From Mediterraneibacter faecis JCM 15917 (GTDB taxonomy: Bacteria; Bacillota; Clostridia; Lachnospirales; Lachnospiraceae): DNA of 64,000 bases. The stretch lies in the NCBI GenBank assembly GCA_001312505.1, contig BBDW01000001.1:248001-312000 (forward strand), read 5' to 3'. The position numbers were made by a program, and so were the translations under genes. This document shows, one piece after another, positions 1 to 7,874 of this stretch. Each line of letters opens with the position of its first letter. Positions within the stretch are counted from its first letter, which is position 1. The notes beneath the pieces are model-generated. The model did no database searches, had not been told where the DNA came from, and worked only from the letters and a program-made list of their open reading frames with translations.

Positions 1-2
1 GA

Positions 3-1556
3 GTCGCACAGCAGGAGATGAATCCGCTTCTTAGCTTTTTCCTTGTATGGATTTTACCACTTTTGATCTTCTGGGCATTAGGACAGTGGCTTGCAAAGAA
101 GATGATGGCCAAGATGGGTGGAGGTGCAGCAGGAAATCCGTTCATGCAGTTCGGAAAGAGCAATGCGAAGATTTATGTGGAATCTACAACAGGAATCACT
201 TTCCAGGATGTAGCCGGAGAAGATGAAGCGAAGGAACTGCTGACAGAGATTGTGGATTTTCTTCATAACCCGCAGAAATATACGGAGATCGGTGCAGTAT
301 GTCCGAAAGGAGCACTTCTTGTAGGACCTCCGGGAACCGGTAAAACTTTGCTTGCAAAAGCAGTTGCAGGAGAGGCAAATGTACCATTTTTCTCAATCTC
401 TGGTTCAGAATTTGTAGAGATGTTTGTTGGCATGGGAGCTTCTAAAGTACGTGATCTTTTCAAACAGGCGAATGAAAAAGCACCTTGTATTGTATTTATT
501 GATGAGATTGATACAATCGGTAAAAAGAGAGATAATGCAGGATATGGTGGAAATGATGAGCGTGAGCAGACATTGAACCAGTTGCTGACAGAGATGGATG
601 GATTCGATGCATCTAAGGGTGTTGTGATCCTTGCTGCGACGAACCGACCGGACAGCTTGATCCGGCACTTCTCCGTCCGGGGAAGATTTGACCGCCGTAT
701 TCCGGTGGAACTTCCGGATCTTAAAGGGCGTGAAGAGATTCTGAAAGTTCACGCGAAGAAAGTAAGACTTGGAGATGACATTGACTTTAATGCAATCGCA
801 AGAGCTGCATCAGGAGCATCAGGAGCAGAGCTTGCAAATATGGTAAATGAAGCGGCACTACGCGCAGTCAGAGAGAATCGTAAATATGTAACGCAGGCAG
901 ATCTTGAAGAAAGTATTGAAACTGTTATCGCCGGATATCAGAAGAAGAATCAGGTACTTTCTTCCAAGGAAAAATTAATTGTTTCTTATCATGAAATCGG
1001 TCATGCGTTGGTAGCAGCATTACAGACGAATTCGGCACCGGTTACAAAGATCACGATCATTCCGCGTACATCAGGTGCCTTGGGATATACAATGCAGGTT
1101 GAATCAGAAGAACGGAATCTGATGACACAGGAAGAGCTGATCAACAAGATCGCGACACTGACCGGAGGAAGATGCGCAGAAAAACTGATTTTTAATTCTA
1201 TTACAACAGGCGCATCGAATGATATCGAGCAGGCAACAAAGCTTGCAAGAGCAATGATCACGCGTTATGGAATGAGTGACCGGTTTGGTATGGTTGCTCT
1301 TGAGACGCAGAACAATCCATATCTGGGAGGAGACAGCAGTTTAAGTTGTTCACCACAGACAGCAGCAGATATTGATCAGATGGTTGTAGATACCGTAAAA
1401 CACGGATATGATACAGCGATGGAACTTTTGGAGAAAAACCAGAAGAAACTTCATGAGCTTGCAAAATACCTGTATGAGAAAGAAACAATTACAGGAGAAG
1501 AATTTATGCAGATTTTGACGAGAACGGAGACGTTGGAAGAAGCAGAAGGGAAGTAA
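3..1556 (+). CDS. ftsH: ATP-dependent zinc metalloprotease FtsH (5' end outside window)
   Basis: Membrane AAA+ protease that degrades misfolded membrane proteins and short-lived regulators. The frame is open to the window edge; codons before the first Met (position 18) are V-A-Q-Q-E, so the first membrane helix and extracytoplasmic domain lie upstream. Counting from that Met: membrane helix at about residues 5-22, Walker A GPPGTGKT at 103-110, Walker B with FIDEID at 160-165, zinc site HEIGH at 325-329 and the third ligand Asp at about 402. Residues 215-221 read IRHFSVR where FtsH proteins carry DPALLRP. A missing G near 658 and an extra G in the run at 679-682 explain this as a compensated double frameshift. 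The P-ATPase gene starts 3 nt after the stop, so the two are probably co-transcribed. Confidence 0.96.
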   Translation, partial: VAQQEMNPLLSFFLVWILPLLIFWALGQWLAKKMMAKMGGGAAGNPFMQFGKSNAKIYVESTTGITFQDVAGEDEAKELLTEIVDFLHNPQKYTEIGAVCPKGALLVGPPGTGKTLLAKAVAGEANVPFFSISGSEFVEMFVGMGASKVRDLFKQANEKAPCIVFIDEIDTIGKKRDNAGYGGNDEREQTLNQLLTEMDGFDASKGVVILAATNRPDSLIRHFSVRGRFDRRIPVELPDLKGREEILKVHAKKVRLGDDIDFNAIARAASGASGAELANMVNEAALRAVRENRKYVTQADLEESIETVIAGYQKKNQVLSSKEKLIVSYHEIGHALVAALQTNSAPVTKITIIPRTSGALGYTMQVESEERNLMTQEELINKIATLTGGRCAEKLIFNSITTGASNDIEQATKLARAMITRYGMSDRFGMVALETQNNPYLGGDSSLSCSPQTAADIDQMVVDTVKHGYDTAMELLEKNQKKLHELAKYLYEKETITGEEFMQILTRTETLEEAEGK

Positions 1557-1559
1557 CAG

Positions 1560-4001
1560 ATGGCAAGAAGCAGAAACAAGAAAACAGAGATTGAAGAAGA
1601 AATAGAGAAGCGGATACCGACAACCCGTTACAATCCGGATTATAAAGTCGGATTGACAGCACAGCAGGTGCAGGAGCACAGACTTCATGGCTGGGTAAAC
1701 AGGGCAGTTGATCCTCCATCGAAGACAACGAAAGAGATTGTACATGAGAATGTATTTACTTACTTTAACTTAATCTTTCTTGTTCTGGCTATTTTGTTAT
1801 GTCTGGTTGGATCCTTCCGGGATCTGACCTTTCTTCCGGTTATTATTGCAAATACGTTGATCGGTATTATACAGGAAGTGCGTGCCAAAAAAGTGCTGGA
1901 TAATCTAACCATGCTAAATGCACCGAAAGCGACTGTAGTGCGAGATGGTAAAAGATCGTTGATTGATGCAGAAGAGTTGGTAGTTGATGATATTGTCATA
2001 TTTAAAGCCGGCGCGCAGGTATGTGCGGATGCACAGGTTTGTGCAGGTGAAGTACAGGTAAATGAATCTCTGCTGACAGGCGAGTCTGATGAGATTACAA
2101 AACATGCCGGAGATCAGCTGATGTCAGGAAGTTTTATTATTTCCGGTCAATGTCATGCAAGACTTGATAAAGTCGGTGAAGATTCTTATATTTCAAAGCT
2201 TACACTGGAAGCAAAAGAAATGCAGAATGGTGAGCGGTCAGAGATGATCCGCTCGCTAGATAAATTGGTTAAATGCGTCGGTGTGGCAATCATTCCGATT
2301 GGAATCATACTCGTTGCACAGTCTCTGGTATTCCAGAATGCATCATTCCATTCAAGTATTACGTCAATGGTAGCGGCTGTGATCGGAATGATTCCAGAGG
2401 GACTTTACCTTCTTGCAAGCGTTGCACTTGCTGTCAGTTCAATCCGGCTTGCACAGCAGAAAGTATTGCTTCATGATATGAAATGTATTGAGACACTTGC
2501 GCGTGTTGATGTACTTTGTGTAGATAAGACGGGTACGATCACAGGAAATACGATGAAAGTACAGGAACTTATTCCAACGGAGCAGTACGATACGGAAAAG
2601 ATGGGATCTCTTCGTCTTATGGTCGGAGATTTTGTTTCAGCTATGACAAACGATAATATCACAATGGCTGCAATGAAAGAATATTTTACACATTCTTCAG
2701 GCGCAAAAGCAATTTCCAAGACAGGATTTTCATCTGCGACAAAGTACAGCAGTGCTACATTTGAAGATAAGACATATGTTCTTGGAGCGCCGGAATTTGT
2801 ACTTCTGGATGATTACGAGCAACATAAGGAAAAAATCACAGAGCTTGCATCTACAGGTGCCCGTGTTCTTGTATTTGGTACTTATGCAGCGGAGATTGAT
2901 GGAAAAGCACTGACAGAGCCGGTAACACCGTTGGGCTATATCTTACTTGCGAATCCAATCCGTGAGGCGGCAAAAGAAACATTCCAGTACTTTGCAGAGC
3001 AGGGAGTTGAAGTGAAAGTTATTTCTGGAGATAATCCGGTTACAGTTTCCAAGGTTGCAAAAACAGCAGGAATTAAAAATGCTGAGAATTATGTGGATGC
3101 ATCAAGTCTTGAGACAGAAGAAGATATTAAGAAAGCGATTCTTGAGAAGACAGTGTTTGGACGTGTAACTCCAAACCAGAAACGACAGTTTGTTCAGGCA
3201 CTTAAAGAGGCTGGGAAAACAGTTGCTATGACAGGAGATGGAGTAAATGATGTCCTTGCTTTGAAGGATGCAGACTGCAGTATTGCAATGGCATCAGGAA
3301 GCGAGGCAGCGGCACAGGCTTCTCAAATCGTACTTCTGGAGTCAGATTTCTCTTGTATGCCGCAGGTTGTATTAGAAGGAAGAAGAGTAGTCAATAATAT
3401 CCAGCGTTCGGCGAGCCTGTTCCTGGTTAAGAATATATTCTCTTTCCTGCTGAGTCTTTTCTCGGTAGTATTTATGTTTACTTATCCACTGGAACCATCA
3501 CAGGTATCACTGATCAGTATGTTTACAATCGGCATTCCGGCGTTCTTCCTTGCACTTGAGCCGAACAAGAATATCATTAAAGGACATTTCCTGACGAATG
3601 TATTCCTGAAAGCACTCCCGGCAGCACTTACAGATGCATTGGCGGTTGGGGCACTGGTTGTCTTTGGAAAGACATTTGGAGTAGGAGAGCAGGATATCTC
3701 AACAGCAGCAACGATGCTTCTGGCAATTGTAGGATTTATGATCCTCTATAAGATCAGTGCACCGATGAATAAGCTTCGTGCAGGCATTCTTGGCGGATGT
3801 ATCGCAGGATTATTATTCTGTAGTATTTATTTGAATCAGCTGTTTGCGATTAGCGGAATGACAACAAAGTGTATCATGCTTTTTGTTGTATTTGCGATCG
3901 CAACAGAGCCGGTACTTCGTTATCTTACGATTCTTCTTGGAAAAGGAAGATTCTATTACAGACGTTTGCGCGGAAAAACGCCGTTAGAGGAAGAAGCATA
4001 A
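1560..4001 (+). CDS. HAD-IC family P-type cation ATPase (CtpE-like)
   Basis: Ion pump of 813 aa that forms an aspartyl-phosphate. Visible motifs: actuator LLTGESDE near residue 172, transmembrane IPEGL near 283, phosphorylation site DKTGT near 322, and the hinge TGDGVND near 560; hydrophobic helices lie near 65-100, 240-300 and in the last 170 residues. The PEGL form of the M4 motif and lack of heavy-metal CPC motifs match the CtpE/MgtA-like subgroup. Mycobacterial CtpE imports Ca2+, but the substrate here is inferred only. It sits 3 nt behind ftsH, and its start is fixed by that spacing. A strong hairpin follows at 4058-4103. Confidence 0.9.
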   Translation: MARSRNKKTEIEEEIEKRIPTTRYNPDYKVGLTAQQVQEHRLHGWVNRAVDPPSKTTKEIVHENVFTYFNLIFLVLAILLCLVGSFRDLTFLPVIIANTLIGIIQEVRAKKVLDNLTMLNAPKATVVRDGKRSLIDAEELVVDDIVIFKAGAQVCADAQVCAGEVQVNESLLTGESDEITKHAGDQLMSGSFIISGQCHARLDKVGEDSYISKLTLEAKEMQNGERSEMIRSLDKLVKCVGVAIIPIGIILVAQSLVFQNASFHSSITSMVAAVIGMIPEGLYLLASVALAVSSIRLAQQKVLLHDMKCIETLARVDVLCVDKTGTITGNTMKVQELIPTEQYDTEKMGSLRLMVGDFVSAMTNDNITMAAMKEYFTHSSGAKAISKTGFSSATKYSSATFEDKTYVLGAPEFVLLDDYEQHKEKITELASTGARVLVFGTYAAEIDGKALTEPVTPLGYILLANPIREAAKETFQYFAEQGVEVKVISGDNPVTVSKVAKTAGIKNAENYVDASSLETEEDIKKAILEKTVFGRVTPNQKRQFVQALKEAGKTVAMTGDGVNDVLALKDADCSIAMASGSEAAAQASQIVLLESDFSCMPQVVLEGRRVVNNIQRSASLFLVKNIFSFLLSLFSVVFMFTYPLEPSQVSLISMFTIGIPAFFLALEPNKNIIKGHFLTNVFLKALPAALTDALAVGALVVFGKTFGVGEQDISTAATMLLAIVGFMILYKISAPMNKLRAGILGGCIAGLLFCSIYLNQLFAISGMTTKCIMLFVVFAIATEPVLRYLTILLGKGRFYYRRLRGKTPLEEEA

Positions 4002-4057
4002 TGTGCAGTGAAAAATAAGAAAACAAATGTAATTATTCAGAACAAAAATAAGATAAA

Positions 4058-4103
4058 AATCAAGCGGCAGCAGGGAATTATTAATCCTTACTGTCGCTTG
4101 ATT
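4058..4103. terminator. Bidirectional intrinsic terminator between P-ATPase and lysC
   Basis: A 13-bp stem (4058-4070 with 4091-4103, left arm AATCAAGCGGCAG) surrounds a 20-nt AT-rich loop. A-rich sequence flanks one side and T-rich sequence the other. It lies between convergent genes and can serve both. Confidence 0.8.
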
Positions 4104-4114
4104 CTACTTTACTT

Positions 4115-5317
4115 TTAATCAAAGAAAGTTTCATGCAGTTTACGTACTGCAAGATCTGCATAGGCTTCATCGATCAGAGCAGTGATGCGAATCTCAGATG
4201 TAGTAACCATCTCTGTGTTGACATCAATACTTGCGAGTGCACCGAACATCTTTGCAGCAACACCTGAATGAGAACGAATACCGGCACCAATGACAGAAAC
4301 TTTGGCAACATTTTCATCAGAATCCAGTTTCTTAATGCCAAGATAGTCTTTGCTTTCATTTAACAGATCCAAAGCACGGAGCATGTCCGATTTTGCAACA
4401 GTGAAGGATACAGATTTTGTACCGTCTTTACCAAGAGACTGGATCATGACGTCAATGTTCAGTTTATTCTTATCTAAAAGATTTAAAAGACGGAATGTGC
4501 TACTAGGCTCGTTCCCGAGACCGGCAACACGGATTTTGGCTACATTTTTATCGGCTGCCACACCACTGATTAACATTTTTTCCATTTTCGTTTTCTCCCT
4601 TACAATTGTTCCTGAATTGTGGTTTAAGCTAGAACATACCAGAAGTTCTACACCGTATTTTTTCGCAATTTCTACACATCTGCTGTGAAGGACTTTCGCA
4701 CCAAGAGAGGCCATCTCAAGCATCTCATCATAAGTGATCTCCGTCATTTTATGAGCGTTTGGAACAACGCGTGGATCGGCGGTATATACTCCGTCTACAT
4801 CTGTGTAAATTTCACAGACATCGGCATGGAGTTCAGCAGCAAGAGCAACCGCTGTTGTGTCAGAGCCGCCGCGGCCAAGAGTTGTGATATCTTCATACTT
4901 ATTGATTCCCTGGAATCCAGTTACGATGACGATCTTGTTCGCATCAAGCTCTTTACGGATACGCTCGGAATCAATTCTCTTGAATCGTGCATTTTGATAA
5001 TTTGAAGTTGTATGCATTGGAACCTGCCATGCATTCAGTGACACTGCACTGACGCCCATGGAAATCAGAGTCATTGCCATTAAGGATACAGAAACCTGTT
5101 CACCGGTTGTGAGAAGCATATCTAATTCCCTGCGGGAAGGCTGCTCTGTGATCTGTTTTGCTGTTGCAATCAGATTATCTGTAGTCTTTCCCATAGCAGA
5201 CAGGACAACAACAACCTGGCTGCCTTCGCGCTGCTTTGCGATACAGCGGTTTGCTACGTTGCGGATGTGCTCCAAATCGGCCACGGAGCTTCCGCCAAAT
5301 TTCATTACTGTCAGCAT
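4115..5317 (-). CDS. lysC: Aspartate kinase
   Basis: Phosphorylates L-aspartate, the first step to lysine, threonine and methionine. The 400-aa protein has the kinase signature VMKFGGSSVAD at residues 4-14, TTLGRGGSDTTAVALA near 145-160 and the Asp-rich EIYTDVDGVYTADPR near 170. Two C-terminal ACT domains follow (about 262-400), which bind allosteric amino acids. Length and layout match clostridial monofunctional aspartokinases. The start sits behind an AGGGAG ribosome site. It is monocistronic here. Its roughly 150-nt leader has nested inverted repeats but no recognisable lysine riboswitch core. Confidence 0.95.
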   Translation of the reverse strand: MLTVMKFGGSSVADLEHIRNVANRCIAKQREGSQVVVVLSAMGKTTDNLIATAKQITEQPSRRELDMLLTTGEQVSVSLMAMTLISMGVSAVSLNAWQVPMHTTSNYQNARFKRIDSERIRKELDANKIVIVTGFQGINKYEDITTLGRGGSDTTAVALAAELHADVCEIYTDVDGVYTADPRVVPNAHKMTEITYDEMLEMASLGAKVLHSRCVEIAKKYGVELLVCSSLNHNSGTIVREKTKMEKMLISGVAADKNVAKIRVAGLGNEPSSTFRLLNLLDKNKLNIDVMIQSLGKDGTKSVSFTVAKSDMLRALDLLNESKDYLGIKKLDSDENVAKVSVIGAGIRSHSGVAAKMFGALASIDVNTEMVTTSEIRITALIDEAYADLAVRKLHETFFD

Positions 5318-5335
5318 ATTTTTATCTCCCTTATA

Positions 5336-5414
5336 TTCTCTGACGAATCTGTGTTGCTGGTAATATATAGTGTGAGCAGTAACAGCAAAAGAGTCAGAGA
5401 ATTTTTAGTTACTG
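5336..5414 (-). promoter_or_regulatory. Structured lysC leader with competing inverted repeats
   Basis: Read on the minus strand, TTCTCTGAC (5401-5393) pairs with GTCAGAGAA (5344-5336), and inside it TTGCTG (5388-5383) pairs with CAGCAA (5359-5354). A second pairing, CAGTAAC with GTTACTG (5414-5408 with 5384-5378), would compete with the first. A motif G-TT-RCTGCTCACAC occurs twice. This resembles an attenuator or leader switch just ahead of the ribosome site; function is inferred. Confidence 0.4.
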
Positions 5415-5484
5415 TTCATAGTGGGTGTGAGCAGCAACTTTATACGTAGATAAGTATAGCAAAAAAAAGAAATAAAATACAGAA

Positions 5485-5496
5485 GAACGTTTGTTC
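5485..5496. promoter_or_regulatory. LexA (SOS) box
   Basis: GAACAAACGTTC on the minus strand is a full match to the Gram-positive LexA consensus GAACRNRYGTTC. It lies 9 bp upstream of the -35 element of the DNA alkylation repair gene and also upstream of the divergent lysC, so it could control either; the repair gene is the more natural target. Confidence 0.6.
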
Positions 5497-5505
5497 TATA
5501 TATAC

Positions 5506-5534
5506 TTGCAGTGGCATAAAGTGTGTGTTATACT
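5506..5534 (+). promoter_or_regulatory. Sigma-A type promoter of the DNA alkylation repair gene
   Basis: TTGCAG (5506-5511), a 17-bp spacer and TATACT (5529-5534) lie 30 bp before the start codon at 5564. Confidence 0.7.
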
Positions 5535-5563
5535 GCAAATTAACAGAAAGCAGGTGAATAAAG

Positions 5564-6269
5564 ATGACTCCAAAAGAAGTAATACCAAAAGTGCAGCAGG
5601 ACCTTTTTGCAATGCAGGATCTAAAATATCGGGATTTTCACGCAAAACTGATGCCAACAGTAGAGAAAGAATCAGTGATAGGAGTGAGAGTTCCTGTACT
5701 TCGAACTTATGCAAAGAAATTCGGGAAGACAGAAGAGGCGAAGCAGTTTCTTAAGATCCTGCCACATCAATATTATGAAGAGAATAATCTGCATGGGCTT
5801 CTGATCGAGCAGATTAAAGATTATGAACTCTGTATAGAAGAACTGGAGCGCTTTCTGCCCCCATATAGATAACTGGGCAACCTGTGATCTTCTGGCAGTC
5901 AGAACAGTGAAGAATCATCTGAATTCTTATATCAAAAAGATAGATCGATGGCTGGAATCAGAGCATATATATACGATCCGATTTGGAATCAATATGCTGA
6001 TGCGCTATTATCTGGAAGAAGAATTTAAGTTAGAATATCCGGGGGGGAAGGTTGCCGCAATCCGTTCAGAAGAGTATTATGTAAATATGGCCAGGGCATG
6101 GTATTTCGCAACAGCACTTGCCAAAAAGTATGATCAGGTTCTTCCATTTCTAGAAGAACAGAAGATGGACGTATGGACACATAATAAGACAATCCAGAAG
6201 GCAATCGAAAGCTATCGGATCACGCCGGAACAAAAAGAGTATCTGAGAACTTTGAAGATAAGACAATAA
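5564..6269 (+). CDS. DNA alkylation repair protein, AlkD-like (one frameshift)
   Basis: HEAT-repeat DNA glycosylase family that removes alkylated bases without base flipping. The first frame covers 5564-5872 and the second runs to 6269. Joining them at the C-run near 5860-5864, where five C replace the expected four, restores FLPHIDNWATCDLL, the conserved IDNWxxCD stretch of the family, and gives about 234 aa. A downstream G7 tract (6041-6047) adds a Gly in YPGGK. Start has a GCAGGTG ribosome site. A LexA box and a good promoter precede it, suggesting induction by DNA damage. The next gene starts within about 20 nt, so the two may share a transcript. Confidence 0.85.
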
Positions 6270-6289
6270 TGTTTGTAGGAGGAGAAATA

Positions 6290-6919
6290 ATGGCAGAAAT
6301 AATAAGAGTACTTATGATTAATGGAAGTCCAAGAGCAAACGGAAATACTAGTGTAGGACTAAAAGAAATGGAAAAGATTTTTCAGGAAAATGGAGTAGAA
6401 GTAGAGACAGTAGTTGTTGGAAATAAACCTGTCCGTGGATGTGTTGCCTGTGGAGGATGTGCTTCCAAGCAAAAATGTGTTTATGATGATGTAGTTAACG
6501 AACTGGCTTTGAAATTCGAGAAAGCAGACGGACTGGTTATCGCAAGTCCAGTCTATTATGCATCCGCAAATGCAACATTGATCGCCTGTCTTGACCGTCT
6601 GTTCTACAGCACACCATTTGATAAGACTATGAAAGTAGGAGCCAGTGTTGTCTGTGCAAGGCGTGGTGGATGTTCAGCAACATTTGACGAGTTAAACAAA
6701 TACTTTACAATTTCTGGAATGCCAGTTGCTTCCAGTCAGTATTGGAATAGTATTCATGGAAGAATACCAGGAGAAGCAGAGCAGGATGGAGAAGGAAAGC
6801 AGACTATGAGAGTCCTCGCCAGAAACATGACATTTCTTATGAAGAGTATTGCCTTGGGTAAAGAACAGTTTGGACTTCCGGAGAAAGAAGAACGAATTGC
6901 AACACATTTTATTAGGTAA
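6290..6919 (+). CDS. Flavodoxin-fold NAD(P)H-dependent flavoprotein with Cys cluster (Isf-like)
   Basis: NADPH-dependent FMN reductase-like protein, about 209 aa. INGSPRANGNTS near residues 8-19 is the FMN phosphate loop. A compact cysteine motif CVACGGCASKQKC near 46-58 (C-x2-C-x2-C-x5-C) fits the 4Fe-4S motif of archaeal/clostridial iron-sulfur flavoproteins. SPVYYASANA near 85 is the second flavin loop. The start at 6290 is preferred because AGGAGGAG (6277-6284) sits 5 nt upstream, whereas the earlier ATG at 6269 has none. Electron donor and acceptor are unknown. Confidence 0.85.
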   Translation: MAEIIRVLMINGSPRANGNTSVGLKEMEKIFQENGVEVETVVVGNKPVRGCVACGGCASKQKCVYDDVVNELALKFEKADGLVIASPVYYASANATLIACLDRLFYSTPFDKTMKVGASVVCARRGGCSATFDELNKYFTISGMPVASSQYWNSIHGRIPGEAEQDGEGKQTMRVLARNMTFLMKSIALGKEQFGLPEKEERIATHFIR

Positions 6920-6936
6920 AGAAGAGGAGAATTAAA

Positions 6937-7176
6937 ATGAGTTATGTATCTTTTAATGATGTGATAGAATTAAATGGAATTCTTAAAGATAAAGGTCTGA
7001 ATTTCCGAATTCATCTCAGGGACACTTGTGGAAGGCAATCCTTCTGGATCGAACCACTTGGTAATTGTGCCTGCGAAGGACGATATGATGAGATGTATCA
7101 GGTGGTAGAAGAGTACCTCGAAGGAAAAGGATTTTCCGTGCAGTACGACGATCAGAAGATGAATTTTGTGGTATAA
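6937..7176 (+). CDS. Small conserved protein of unknown function (79 aa, HLRDTCGRQSFWI motif)
   Basis: A 79-aa protein with an AGAAGAGGAG ribosome site 17 nt after the flavoprotein stop. It has no signal peptide or membrane helix. The centre carries IHLRDTCGRQSFWIEPL and then NCACEG, giving three Cys. It resembles small Lachnospiraceae proteins named RDAC family after a similar RDAC motif, a recollection I cannot check here. Context suggests a shared transcript with the flavoprotein, but no function can be assigned. Confidence 0.7.
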   Translation: MSYVSFNDVIELNGILKDKGLNFRIHLRDTCGRQSFWIEPLGNCACEGRYDEMYQVVEEYLEGKGFSVQYDDQKMNFVV

Positions 7177-7223
7177 ATTTGTATTTAGATGTTTGAATTC
7201 TGAGTGATGGAGCAAAAACTTTT

Positions 7224-7440
7224 GTTGGATAAGGGCGTGATATGGATACTTTATTGCATCGGACACCGGCCCGCTCCTCTTCATCCCTTTGAATGAATGT
7301 AACGAAAAAGCCCAAACAGGCATCGTGAGTGATTTCTGTTTGGGCTTTTTCTAACATTCAGAACAAAGTGTATTCAGAACCGCTCCTGCCTTAAAATGTG
7401 TCCTCAGCAATAAAGTATCCACATCACTTACATTATCCAG
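7224..7440 (+). repeat. Structured interspersed repeat, copy A
   Basis: Two nested helices. The outer arms are about 7224-7266 and 7398-7440, with core GGATACTTTATTGC pairing to GCAATAAAGTATCC. The inner hairpin is 7294-7360, with TGAATGTAACGAAAAAGCCC pairing to its complement ahead of ACATTCA. Between them lie blocks shared with copies B and C: CACCGGCCCGCTC, TCATCCCTTTGAA, GAACAAAGTGTATTC and GCTCCTGCCTTA. The apical loop holds CGTGAGTG. Stem sequences differ from B and C but remain paired. Confidence 0.85.
7294..7360. repeat. Inner terminator-like hairpin of repeat copy A
   Basis: A stem of about 24 bp whose arms contain an A-run and a matching T-run, so it could end transcription from both sides of this convergent gap. 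The equivalent hairpins in copies B and C use GCCAGAACAG in place of GCCCAAACAG, with matching changes in the opposite arm. Confidence 0.7.
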
Positions 7441-7611
7441 GACAGAAGGGATTGCCGTGGAACGAATTCAACACTTAAACATAGAATTCCGGACGGAAGT
7501 AAAAAAGGAACGCTATCGACTGAACCTGAGTCTATCTTCTCGTTTACGTGCATCAAATCAAACTTGTATGAAGTCTTTCAGATTCGTCCCGTTAAGCAAA
7601 CACTTCTGTTT

Positions 7612-7824
7612 GGAATAAAGAAGCGAGGATGGTGCTATATTGTTGAGGACACATGTAAGGCAGGAGCGTTCCGAATACACCTTGTTCAGTATGTTAGTAA
7701 GAGCCAGACAGGCACCACTCACGGTAACTGTTCTGGCTCTTACGTTACATACTTTCAAGGGGGGGAGGAGGTAGAGCGGGCCGGTGTCCGATGCAATATA
7801 GCACCATTCTTGCGGCCTTATTCA
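7612..7824 (-). repeat. Structured interspersed repeat, copy B
   Basis: Same architecture as copy A in reverse orientation. The outer core GGTGCTATATTG pairs with CAATATAGCACC, and the inner hairpin is 7688-7753. Conserved blocks are present on the minus strand. The inner stem has one unpaired A because one arm reads CTGTCTGG where copy C has CTGTTCTGG. A G7 run at 7759-7765 interrupts the block that reads CATCCCTTTGAA elsewhere. Confidence 0.85.
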
Positions 7825-7874
7825 CCACCAAATCCTTTGCTTCAATATGGAGAATCAGACAGACAAATACAAAT

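Larger units (their letters stand above)
7177..7874. other. 698-bp gene-free gap between convergent genes
   Basis: Holds two oppositely oriented copies of the structured repeat (about 7224-7440 and 7612-7824), separated by about 170 bp in which I recognise no gene. The open frames crossing it run through the hairpins and look fortuitous. The gap separates the small protein gene (+) from potCD (-). Confidence 0.75.

Noticed and set aside
5318..5470. Lysine riboswitch upstream of lysC
   Set aside because: The leader is too short and I find none of the conserved L-box junction sequences.
7224..7824. CRISPR array or retron msr-msd
   Set aside because: Only two copies, not regularly spaced direct repeats, and no Cas or reverse transcriptase gene in the window.
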